Origin: Ruminococcus sp.
GTDB taxonomy: Bacteria; Bacillota; Clostridia; Oscillospirales; Ruminococcaceae
DNA length: 7,659 nucleotides
Direction of reading: 5' to 3'
Assembly (NCBI GenBank): GCA_017622635.1
Contig: JAGAQS010000184.1
Coordinates: 1 to 7,659 of the forward strand
Position numbers and translations under genes: made by a program. Shown in pieces: positions 1 to 6,071 of this stretch. The stretch's first letter is position 1; each line of letters opens with the position of its first letter. The notes under the pieces are model-generated. The model saw only the letters and a list, made by a program, of their open reading frames with translations, searched no databases and was not told the origin of the DNA.

Positions 1-452
1 GGGATAATCTCAATAATGCCGTAACTTCCTACAATAAGCTCGTTGAAAAAATCGCTGTACTTGTATCCGATAAATCGGGAGAGATTGAAACAGCCGAATA
101 TGACCGTCTTATGAAAAACTTTACGGACGCTCTTGACAATGATTTAAATACTTCTCTTGCAATTACTGCCGTTTATGATGTTCTTAAATCAAAGACAAAT
201 GCTGTGACAAAAATTGCCCTTATTTCAGAATTTGACAAGGTTTTAGGACTTGACCTCATAGCCAACGCCGAAAAATCTTTAGAGTCGGATAAAGAGGAAA
301 TACCGTCGGAAGTAGCTGAACTTGTTGAACAGAGAAAAAATGCACGTAAAGAAAAGAATTTCGCACTTGCCGACGAAATCAGAAACAAAATTACGGCACT
401 CGGTTACGAAGTCAAGGAAACAAGACAGGGTACGGAGATAAAGAAGATATAA
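1..452 (+). CDS. cysS: Cysteinyl-tRNA synthetase, C-terminal part (5' partial)
   Basis: This is the last ~149 codons of a class I aminoacyl-tRNA synthetase that charges tRNA-Cys with cysteine in the cytoplasm. The reading frame is open from base 3, so the gene runs in from the left; the ATG at 111 is internal. What is seen is the C-terminal DALR-type anticodon-binding helical region, with the family-typical stretch DALDNDLNTSLAI, and the tail RKNARKEKNFALADEIRNKI followed by the GYEVKETRQGTE ending, which matches the usual CysS ending (ARxxKDFALADxIRDxL...G...DTxxGT). The catalytic HIGH and KMSKS motifs lie outside the window. The stop is 30 bases before the next gene with no terminator between, so it is probably co-transcribed with walJ and rlmH. 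Identification rests on recognition of the C-terminal pattern only. Confidence 0.9.
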   Translation, partial: DNLNNAVTSYNKLVEKIAVLVSDKSGEIETAEYDRLMKNFTDALDNDLNTSLAITAVYDVLKSKTNAVTKIALISEFDKVLGLDLIANAEKSLESDKEEIPSEVAELVEQRKNARKEKNFALADEIRNKITALGYEVKETRQGTEIKKI

Positions 453-482
453 AAAATATTGTAAACAGAAAAGAGGTCCGAA

Positions 483-1265
483 ATGGCAAGAATATACCCG
501 CTTTTCAGTTCAAGTAAGGGAAACGCCCATTTTATAGGGACTGAAAAGGGCGGAATACTTATAGACTGTGGAGTGAGTTATAAAAAAATTTCCTCCGCAC
601 TCGAAATAAACAGAATACCGCTTCAGGCTGTACAGGCGGTTTTCATAACGCACGAACACAGTGACCACGTTGCAGGTCTCAAAATGCTTACAAAAAAAAC
701 GGGGGCTACTGTTTACGGTAAAAAGAAAACATTGCAGAAACTTTGTGACGAAGATAAAATTTCACCGCAGTCACCCGTTATTGAAATGAAAGACAATATA
801 TCATGTGCGGATATGGAAATCACGGCTTTTGACGTTTCACATGATGCAGTACAGCCCTGTGGTTACAGAATACATACAGCCGACGATAAATACTGTGCAG
901 TATGTACCGATACGGGTTATATAACTCCCGAAGCCGACAAGGCTCTGACGGGTTGCAGAATGGTTTTGCTTGAATCAAATTATGACGAAAATATGTTGCG
1001 AACGGGAAATTATCCGTTGCATCTGAAAGAACGTATACTTTCAATGAGTGGACATCTTTCAAATGACGACTGTGCTTTACAGGTCAGAAAACTTATTGAA
1101 CGTGGAACGGTTTATTTTCTTCTCGGTCATCTCAGTCAGGATAACAATACACCGTATATTGCCGATTCGACGGTGCAGAAAAGTCTTTCACAATATAAAC
1201 GCAACAAGGATTATTTAATGGGTGTCGCACCTGTTGAAACAGAGGGAGGGGCGGTGATTTTCTGA
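483..1265 (+). CDS. walJ: WalJ/YycJ-type metallo-beta-lactamase-fold hydrolase
   Basis: A 260-residue cytoplasmic metallo-beta-lactamase-fold protein. The metal-binding signature THEHSDH is at residues 56-62 (H57, H59, D61, H62). The N-terminal SSSKGNA block (9-15) and LIDCGVS (26-32) are typical of the YycJ/WalJ family, as are the later FDVSHDAVQPCGY, CTDTGYIT, LLESNYDENML and LLGHLSQDNN blocks, which carry the remaining metal-ligand His and Asp positions. Length fits the family (~260 residues). Known relatives in Bacillus and Streptococcus belong to the walRK locus and influence cell-wall and division control; some homologues act as DNA exonucleases, so the substrate here is not certain. 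The start is the ATG at 483, preceded by AAGAGGT at 471-477. It lies 30 bases after cysS, and its stop codon overlaps the apparent rlmH start, which suggests translational coupling. Confidence 0.88.
   Translation: MARIYPLFSSSKGNAHFIGTEKGGILIDCGVSYKKISSALEINRIPLQAVQAVFITHEHSDHVAGLKMLTKKTGATVYGKKKTLQKLCDEDKISPQSPVIEMKDNISCADMEITAFDVSHDAVQPCGYRIHTADDKYCAVCTDTGYITPEADKALTGCRMVLLESNYDENMLRTGNYPLHLKERILSMSGHLSNDDCALQVRKLIERGTVYFLLGHLSQDNNTPYIADSTVQKSLSQYKRNKDYLMGVAPVETEGGAVIF
1243..1264 (+). promoter_or_regulatory. Ribosome binding site and CTG start overlap deciding the rlmH start
   Basis: AGGGAGGGG at 1243-1251 lies inside the end of walJ, 10 bases before the CTG at 1262-1264. The CTG overlaps the walJ stop TGA (1263-1265), giving CTGA where ATGA is the common form of this overlap. 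The position of this Shine-Dalgarno site and the conserved RlmH N-terminus both point to initiation at CTG. Confidence 0.65.
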
Positions 1266-1738
1266 TTACAATAAATCTTATAGTTATAGGAAAACTCAAA
1301 GAGGACTATTTACGCAGTGCCTGTGCGGAGTATATAAAGAGACTTTCAAGATACTGTACTTTTGAACTGCATGAACTTGACGAGTGCAGACTCAGTGACA
1401 GCCCGTCCGAAAAAGAAATAAATTCGGCGTTACAGAAAGAGGCAGTAAATATAAAGAAGTATGCAAAAGGTATGATAATACCGATGTGCATTGAGGGGAA
1501 ACAGCTTACAAGCGTTAAGTTTTCGGAAAAAATATCGTCCGCAGGCGTGAACGGTTTCAGCACGGTAACTTTCATAATCGGAAGTTCTTTCGGACTTGCC
1601 CCCGAGATAAAAGCAATGGGCAGTTTTAAATTATCCATGTCGGAGATGACTTTCCCGCACCAGCTTGCAAGAGTCATGTTACTGGAACAGATTTACAGGG
1701 CGTTTCAGATTGCAGAGGGCGGAAAGTATCATAAATAA
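1262..1738 (+). CDS. rlmH: 23S rRNA (pseudouridine1915-N3)-methyltransferase, non-ATG start
   Basis: RlmH is a small SPOUT-family methyltransferase that uses SAM to methylate pseudouridine 1915 in helix 69 of 23S rRNA in assembled ribosomes. The frame gives 158 residues, the normal family length, if it begins at CTG 1262: MITINLIVIGKLKEDYL aligns with the usual N-terminus (MkItIiaVGKlKekYl). The SAM-binding knot region has FIIGSSFGL at 104-112 and then MTFPHQLARV (129-138), LLEQIYRAF and a YHK C-terminus. The usual IGGS motif reads IGSS here. No ATG, GTG or TTG exists in frame between the upstream stop (TGA at 1235-1237) and the true N-terminus; the first in-frame ATG is codon 71 (1472), which would remove nearly half the protein. 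A strong AGGGAGGGG at 1243-1251 precedes CTG by 10 bases. The CTGA overlap with the walJ stop implies coupled translation. ATT at 1265 is the alternative initiator. Confidence 0.9.
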   Translation: MITINLIVIGKLKEDYLRSACAEYIKRLSRYCTFELHELDECRLSDSPSEKEINSALQKEAVNIKKYAKGMIIPMCIEGKQLTSVKFSEKISSAGVNGFSTVTFIIGSSFGLAPEIKAMGSFKLSMSEMTFPHQLARVMLLEQIYRAFQIAEGGKYHK

Positions 1739-1777
1739 AAAAACATAAGAACAGAAAATGAGAGGAGGCACAAACAA

Positions 1778-2944
1778 ATGAACGAAGATTATTACAGGGC
1801 GGAAATATCTTCCCTTAACCGTGAGATACGCAGACTTAACAGGCAGATTGAAACGGAAAGACGTAAAGAACTGCCCGACAAGTTTAATCCCTTTGACAAC
1901 CCGACAGATTACCCTTATTTCAGCGGTGACTATTCCGATATAATGCCCGAACTTGACGCACCCGACTGTAGTGTACCGCTTGACCCTGCTCCCGAAGAAC
2001 ACCGAAAAATAAAGCGTTTTTATTCAATAGGCGGTTGGTGTGTGATGGGGGAGTTTTTCGTAAGTAATATATTTATGATGATTGTCATGTTTATACTGGA
2101 AATGGTTCTGAAATCACAAAACAGCGGAGCAGGTGAAGATGCAATAAATTCTTATATGAGCAGTTCTTCAATACTTGCGGGATTGAATATGCTTGCGTTT
2201 ATGATATCAAATATACTGTTTGCGTTTGTCGGTCTTAAAATGGCGAATATCCCGAAAACACAGCTTGTACGCACACGTGATTTCGGTTTCGGGAAAGCGT
2301 TGGAATATTGTCTTATAGGGGGATTCCTGTGGATTATATCAATATTTGTCTCTTCAGGAATAGAGGATATTTTCTCACATTACGGTCATACAACAAACGT
2401 TATGGATATGGACGGTGTCGGAGTAACGGGCGTAGGTTTTGCGGTGATGATGATTTACCAGTGTGTTATAGCACCTATTACGGAAGAAATATTTTTCAGG
2501 GGTATGCTGTTAAGGGTATTTTCAAGGGCAAACCAAAGGTTTGCAGTTTTTGCAACGGCGTTTTTCTTTGGTCTGGGACATCATAACGTTCCGCAGTTTG
2601 TGCTTGCTTTTCTTATCGGCATTTTCCTTGCACACATAACATTGAAGCACAATTCGGTTATACCGGCAATAATTGTACATATATTTATAAATACAATGTC
2701 AGGTGTTGTTTCAAATGTTGAAGAATATTTCGGATTCGGCGGTATTATAGTTGCAGAGTGTGTAATACTTGTAATAGCAATAGCAGGATTTTTTATGTTG
2801 TGTCTTTTCAGGGGCAAAGACAAAGTCCCGTCGTCAACTCCTGCACAGAGTCGCAGGGGAATTGCAGTAGCGAAAAAATCCGTAGTTTTTGTATCTGCGG
2901 TTTTATTACAGTTAATATATACAGTTGCATTGATATTTATGTAA
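1778..2944 (+). CDS. CPBP-family intramembrane glutamic endopeptidase
   Basis: A 388-residue polytopic membrane protein of the CPBP (CAAX protease and bacteriocin-processing, Abi) family. The three catalytic motifs are present: EEIFFR with E236, E237 and R241; FGLGH with F264 and H268 (followed by H269); and HIFIN with H301 and N305. About eight hydrophobic segments can be seen, roughly at residues 87-111, 131-153, 175-193, 217-235, 255-267, 273-288, 293-312 and 321-344, plus a further one at the extreme C-terminus (367-388). The first ~80 residues are soluble: a charged heptad-like stretch (8-31) and then an acidic, proline-rich linker. The ATG at 1778 is preceded by AGGAGG at 1763-1768. It lies 39 bases after rlmH and is the last gene before a terminator. 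Family members process prenylated proteins, peptides or anti-sigma factors, or give self-immunity; the substrate here is unknown. Confidence 0.85.
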   Translation: MNEDYYRAEISSLNREIRRLNRQIETERRKELPDKFNPFDNPTDYPYFSGDYSDIMPELDAPDCSVPLDPAPEEHRKIKRFYSIGGWCVMGEFFVSNIFMMIVMFILEMVLKSQNSGAGEDAINSYMSSSSILAGLNMLAFMISNILFAFVGLKMANIPKTQLVRTRDFGFGKALEYCLIGGFLWIISIFVSSGIEDIFSHYGHTTNVMDMDGVGVTGVGFAVMMIYQCVIAPITEEIFFRGMLLRVFSRANQRFAVFATAFFFGLGHHNVPQFVLAFLIGIFLAHITLKHNSVIPAIIVHIFINTMSGVVSNVEEYFGFGGIIVAECVILVIAIAGFFMLCLFRGKDKVPSSTPAQSRRGIAVAKKSVVFVSAVLLQLIYTVALIFM

Positions 2945-2950
2945 CTTTAA

Positions 2951-2981
2951 GGCGGTCGGATTTACTGACCGCCTTTTTTTT
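2951..2981 (+). terminator. Intrinsic terminator after the CPBP protease gene
   Basis: A perfect 7-bp stem GGCGGTC (2951-2957) / GACCGCC (2967-2973) with a 9-base loop, followed by eight T residues (2974-2981). It starts 6 bases after the CPBP stop. The T-run ends on the last base of the dpaB stop codon of the convergent gene. On the minus strand the same hairpin is followed only by a weak TTAAAGTT run, so it may also end dpaAB transcription, but less efficiently. Confidence 0.9.
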
Positions 2982-3577
2982 CAGTCTGACCTGTGGTATA
3001 TAATGGGTCTCAGCTGGACACCTTTAAGAGCGGATTCGATAGCCTGTGGCAACATTGAAAATTCCGAAACGAGCGAGGCAGGTTTTTTTGTGCAGTCGTC
3101 CTGTAGCATGGGTACAAAATAGTAGTTTTTGCGGTTGAAAAGTTCACCTATATTTTTTGCCGAACCCATAAGAGAGTCATTTGACGCTATGGCAAGTACT
3201 ACGGGTTTTCCGCTTCTTAAATGTGATTTGACTGCCATTGTAACGGCTGTATCTGTAATACTTCCTGCAAGTTTTGAAGCTGTATTTGATGTACATGGTG
3301 CAACTACCATAATATCTGTCATATTTTTAGGTCCAATCGGTTCAGCGTCGGCTATGGACGTTATAACGTCTTTTCCGCATATTTCCCTGAATTTATTTAC
3401 ATTGTCCTCCGCAGAGCCGAAACGTGTGGAGACAGTAGAAGCGTTTTCAGACATAACGGGTATAAGTTTCGCCCCCATATTTTTCAGTATTTCAGCCTGT
3501 TCAAAGCACTTTCTGAATGTACAGAATGAACCCGTAACGGCAAAGCCTATTTTAAGCCCCTTAAATACTTCATTCAT
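2981..3577 (-). CDS. dpaB: Dipicolinate synthase subunit B
   Basis: A 198-residue flavoprotein-like subunit (SpoVFB) of dipicolinate synthase, which with DpaA converts the lysine-pathway intermediate 4-hydroxy-tetrahydrodipicolinate to dipicolinic acid in the mother cell. The N-terminal KIGFAVTGSFCTF (9-21) is a Rossmann-like nucleotide-binding start as in HFCD-type flavoproteins. Family-specific blocks follow: VVAPCTSNTASKLAGSITDT (91-110), AVKSHLRSGKPVVLAIASND (115-134), AKNIGELFNRKNYYFVPMLQDD (140-161) and KKPASLV (164-170). Length is normal. It starts at ATG 3577 with AAAGGGG at 3592-3586, and its first 8 bases overlap the end of dpaA, so the two are translationally coupled. The stop codon abuts the T-run of the convergent terminator. 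The pair marks the organism as a spore former using the canonical route, not the Etf-dependent route known in some Clostridium species. Confidence 0.93.
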   Translation of the reverse strand: MNEVFKGLKIGFAVTGSFCTFRKCFEQAEILKNMGAKLIPVMSENASTVSTRFGSAEDNVNKFREICGKDVITSIADAEPIGPKNMTDIMVVAPCTSNTASKLAGSITDTAVTMAVKSHLRSGKPVVLAIASNDSLMGSAKNIGELFNRKNYYFVPMLQDDCTKKPASLVSEFSMLPQAIESALKGVQLRPIIYHRSD

Positions 3578-4424
3578 TTAAAACACCCCTTTCTGTAAGA
3601 ATACCTATAACGGTTTCTGCTATAAATTCACCCGAAGTGACGGGTGCGGTCTTTCCTGGAATACCTAAAGCCCATACCACTTTTTTTCCGAGTACTGACG
3701 CTGAATCAAAGTCAATGCCCCCCGGTTTTGAAGCGAGGTCGATAAAAAGTGTTTCGTCATGGAAACGGTTTAAAAGTTCACTGTCAAATATAAGTTCAGG
3801 GACGGTATTGAATACAAGTTTGTAATCGGTATCCATTTTATTTGTGCATACTGATTTTATGCCGAGAATACGGGCTTTTGCAGTACCCTTTGCATTTCTC
3901 ACGGAAGCGGTTATATCAGCACCGAAACCTTTCAGTATTTCGGCAAGTGCAGTGCCTATTCTGCCGAGTCCGACGATAAGGACTTTAAGACCGTTAAGGG
4001 TTACAGGCAGTTCGTTCAATGCTATTTCAACAGCACCCTCGGCAGTCGGTACGGCGTTTTTAAGACTGAGTTCCTCACGTTCCATATAGTCAATTATTTC
4101 CTTGCCTTTAAATGTATCCTCAAGTCTTTTGTCTGCTTTTCCCGCAAATATGACGGCATCGGGTTTTAAGAGACTGTGTATTTCGGCAGGATTTATTTTT
4201 TCGCATGGTGCGGTAATCATGCCGTTTTCGTCAAGAGGGGGAACGGGAAGTACAAGGAAGTCATACAGTGAATTTTCGTCACTGTCCGAAACTTTTGTAT
4301 TTTCGGGAAGTATGTCTGCGGAGAAGCCTTTTACAGATGTATCGAAAACAGACGAAAGCCTTTCGGCACAGTATACCTGACGCATATCGCCCCCTGCAAC
4401 AAGTATTTTAAATTTATCTTTCAT
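3570..4424 (-). CDS. dpaA: Dipicolinate synthase subunit A
   Basis: A 284-residue NAD(P)-dependent subunit (SpoVFA) of dipicolinate synthase; with DpaB it makes dipicolinic acid for the spore core. ILVAGGDMRQ (7-16) matches the family-specific N-terminus (VIGGDaRQ). The C-terminal half is a Rossmann domain with GLGRIG at 152-157 (GxGxxG), then NTVPELIF (206-213), IDLASKPGGIDF (228-239) and ALGIPGKTAPVTSGEFIAE (252-270), all close to the Bacillus subtilis pattern; length is slightly below the ~297 residues of that protein. The start is ATG 4424, with GGAG at 4438-4435 ten bases upstream. It is the first gene of a two-gene unit with its own leader (4425-4517), isolated by a terminator from the prfB unit. 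Unlike Bacillus, no asd or dapG follows. A mother-cell sigma factor (SigK or SigE) would be expected to drive it. Confidence 0.93.
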   Translation of the reverse strand: MKDKFKILVAGGDMRQVYCAERLSSVFDTSVKGFSADILPENTKVSDSDENSLYDFLVLPVPPLDENGMITAPCEKINPAEIHSLLKPDAVIFAGKADKRLEDTFKGKEIIDYMEREELSLKNAVPTAEGAVEIALNELPVTLNGLKVLIVGLGRIGTALAEILKGFGADITASVRNAKGTAKARILGIKSVCTNKMDTDYKLVFNTVPELIFDSELLNRFHDETLFIDLASKPGGIDFDSASVLGKKVVWALGIPGKTAPVTSGEFIAETVIGILTERGVLNE

Positions 4425-4443
4425 AATAATAAATCTCCATTCT

Positions 4444-4458
4444 GCCGTATGAAACGGC
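4444..4458 (-). other. Small hairpin in the dpaA leader
   Basis: GCCGT (4444-4448) and ACGGC (4454-4458) form a perfect 5-bp stem with a 5-base loop. An extra C-G pair (4442/4460) lies beyond one mismatch. In the mRNA the hairpin ends 5 bases before the dpaA GGAG (4438-4435). It could stabilise the transcript 5' end or affect ribosome access. It has no T-run, so it is not a terminator. Confidence 0.4.
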
Positions 4459-4484
4459 TGTCAGAAAAAATTCTTCTGCTGTTT

Positions 4485-4514
4485 CATTATATGAAATACG
4501 GGCATAATGGTGTG
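4485..4514 (-). promoter_or_regulatory. Candidate dpaA promoter, possibly sporulation type
   Basis: Read on the minus strand, CATATAATG (4493-4485) is a near match to the SigK -10 pattern CATAnnnTA, and CACACC (4514-4509), containing an AC pair, lies about 16-17 bases upstream in the -35 position. The same -10 also contains a perfect SigA-like TATAAT (4491-4486), but no TTGACA-like -35 is present. The resulting leader would be about 50 bases. It is the best promoter candidate between the upstream terminator and the dpaA start, but it is assigned by eye only. Confidence 0.35.
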
Positions 4515-4517
4515 CAT

Positions 4518-4551
4518 AAAAAGAGCGTGTCCGCCCTTACGGTGAACACGC
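4518..4551 (-). terminator. Intrinsic terminator of the metH-prfB unit
   Basis: On the minus strand GCGTGT (4551-4546) pairs with ACACGC (4530-4525). Inner pairs (T-G, C-G, then CC/GG across one mismatch) lengthen the stem, and TCTTTTT (4524-4518) follows. The stem begins at the base directly after the TAG stop of the small membrane protein gene. It separates that unit from dpaAB. Confidence 0.85.
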
Positions 4552-4929
4552 CTAATTTCCTTTGTAACCTGTTTTTTCTTTCCAGTCCTCGCCTATGTGT
4601 TTTTCACAGGCTTTCTTGAACCATTTTACCTGAACTTCCAGCTCTCCGATTTGGTTGTACATCTGTTCACGCTGTTCAACGAAATCAGAAACGTCATTCA
4701 GAAATTTTTCTTTCCATTCTTTCAGTTCGTCTTTGGAAAGACCCTCATTTTCCGCAATAACATCATCTTCGGATTTTCCCTTTAAAATTTCGAGGATTGT
4801 TTTTTCTTTGAAACTCTGTTTATATTCTTTTTTCGGGGGAGGGGGTGACGGTTTTTCTTTTGGTCTGAAACTGTTCAGAATCATGCAGAATATTGCAAAT
4901 ATTAAACCCCATATAAAAAGTTCCGCCAT
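4552..4929 (-). CDS. Membrane-anchored protein with transposase OrfA-like HTH and coiled coil, function unknown
   Basis: I do not recognise this 125-residue protein as a named family. Seen: a single hydrophobic helix at residues 4-20 (FIWGLIFAIFCMIL within it), then a basic, proline-rich linker with PSPPPPKK (27-34), then a charged helical region. Residues 43-78 (KTILEILKGKSEDDVIAENE and the following GLSKDELKEWKEKFL) follow the layout of the IS3-family OrfA helix-turn-helix, including the W72-x-x-x-F position. Residues 84-110, with QIGELEVQVKWFKKACEK, resemble the OrfA leucine-zipper segment (IGeLtvevdwLKKa). With the N-terminal anchor, the soluble part would face the cytoplasm (inferred from the positive residues after the helix). 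The start is ATG 4929, with GGGAGGGGG at 4945-4937. It follows prfB by 23 bases and directly precedes the terminator, so it is the last gene of the unit. The transposase kinship is an inference from pattern; chance similarity of charged helices is the alternative. Confidence 0.75.
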   Translation of the reverse strand: MAELFIWGLIFAIFCMILNSFRPKEKPSPPPPKKEYKQSFKEKTILEILKGKSEDDVIAENEGLSKDELKEWKEKFLNDVSDFVEQREQMYNQIGELEVQVKWFKKACEKHIGEDWKEKTGYKGN

Positions 4930-4952
4930 AGGAAAGCCCCCTCCCTGTGAGA

Positions 4953-6071
4953 TTATTTTTCAAGAGTACCATGTGAAAGTGATTTCAGATAAGCATTTAT
5001 AAAACCGTCAATATCGCCGTCCATAACTGCCTGAATGTTGCCGTTTTCAAAGCCTGTTCTGTGGTCTTTTGCGAGGGTGTAAGGCATGAATACGTACGAA
5101 CGTATCTGAGAACCCCATGCAATTTCACGCTGAACACCTTTTATATCCTCAATTTTTTCGAGGTGTTCACGTTCCTTTATTTCAACAAGTTTTGAACGGA
5201 GCATTTTCATAGCATAATCTTTGTTCTGATACTGGCTTCTCTGTGTCTGACATGAGACAACTATTCCCGTAGGCTTGTGAATGAGACGTACAGCCGAACT
5301 TGTCTTGTTTACTTTCTGACCGCCCGCACCGCTTGAACGGTAAACTTCCATTTCTATATCTTCGGGGCGGATATCAACTTCAATTGAATCGTCTATTTCG
5401 GGCATTACTTCGAGTGCGGCAAAAGAGGTGTGTCGTCTGCCCGAAGCGTCAAACGGTGATATACGTACAAGTCTGTGTACGCCTGATTCTGATTTCATAT
5501 AACCGTATGCGTTGTCACCCTCAATAAGTATTGATGCTGACTTCATACCTGCATCATCACCGTCAAGATAGTCCATGAGAGTAACTTTATAATTGTGACG
5601 TTCTGCCCAGTGATTGTACATTCTGTAGAGCATTTCAGCCCAGTCCTGAGCCTCTGTACCGCCTGCACCTGCGTGGAATGTAAGAATAGCGTTTGCACTG
5701 TCGTATTCTCCTGTAAGGAGAGTGGAAAGTTTTTCGTCCTCAAGTTTTCTCTTGAAATCTTCTGAATCGGCTTTTATTTCTTCAACCGAGCTGTCGTCGT
5801 CCTCTTCGATTGAAAGTTCTATGAGGGTGATTAAATCTTCAAGACTGTCATTAAGTTTGTTGAACTTTTCGATTTTTCTTTCGAGGGCTTTTGTCTCACG
5901 GAGGACTTTCTGAGAGTTTTCGAGGTCGTCCCAGAAACCGTCCTTTGCGGTTTCTGCATTGAGTTCTGCGATTCTGTCTTTTGCAGTTTGTATGTTGAGA
6001 ACGTCGGCAAGTTCCGTCATTTCTTTTCTGTAGCCGGTCATTTCAACCCTTAAATCATCAAGTATAATCAT
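4953..6071 (-). CDS. prfB: Peptide chain release factor 2, single frame
   Basis: RF2 recognises UGA and UAA stop codons in the ribosomal A site and triggers peptide release. The 372-residue product has the N-terminal helical domain, the codon-recognition SPF tripeptide at 205-207 within VRISPFDASGRRHTSFA, and the catalytic GGQ at 250-252 within SSGAGGQKVNKTSSAVRL. SPF (not the RF1 PxT) identifies RF2. The start chosen is ATG 6071, with AAAGGA at 6086-6081; a TTG at 6095 would add 8 residues but lies upstream of that Shine-Dalgarno site. Most bacterial prfB genes carry an in-frame UGA and a CUU-UGA frameshift near codon 25; here the frame is continuous through LADVLNIQTAKDRIAEL, so that autoregulation is absent. 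It sits 30 bases after metH and 23 bases before the small membrane protein gene. Confidence 0.95.
   Translation of the reverse strand: MIILDDLRVEMTGYRKEMTELADVLNIQTAKDRIAELNAETAKDGFWDDLENSQKVLRETKALERKIEKFNKLNDSLEDLITLIELSIEEDDDSSVEEIKADSEDFKRKLEDEKLSTLLTGEYDSANAILTFHAGAGGTEAQDWAEMLYRMYNHWAERHNYKVTLMDYLDGDDAGMKSASILIEGDNAYGYMKSESGVHRLVRISPFDASGRRHTSFAALEVMPEIDDSIEVDIRPEDIEMEVYRSSGAGGQKVNKTSSAVRLIHKPTGIVVSCQTQRSQYQNKDYAMKMLRSKLVEIKEREHLEKIEDIKGVQREIAWGSQIRSYVFMPYTLAKDHRTGFENGNIQAVMDGDIDGFINAYLKSLSHGTLEK

Noticed and set aside
1306..2002. Minus-strand open frames opposite rlmH and the start of the CPBP gene
   Set aside because: They are reverse shadows of well-supported genes and have no recognisable domain.
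3129..3581. A 150-codon open frame on the plus strand opposite dpaB
   Set aside because: It is the complement of dpaB, which has strong family motifs; no Shine-Dalgarno site or recognisable protein pattern was seen on the plus strand.
4462..4478. CAGAA/TTCTG inverted repeat in the dpaA leader as a terminator or regulatory stem
   Set aside because: Only five mostly A-T pairs with a 7-base loop; too weak to call next to the stronger GCCGT/ACGGC hairpin.
4655..5002. A 115-codon plus-strand open frame spanning the small membrane gene and the prfB end
   Set aside because: It runs antisense across two genes and their spacer, has low-complexity Ser/Phe/Gly-rich content, and lacks a ribosome binding site.
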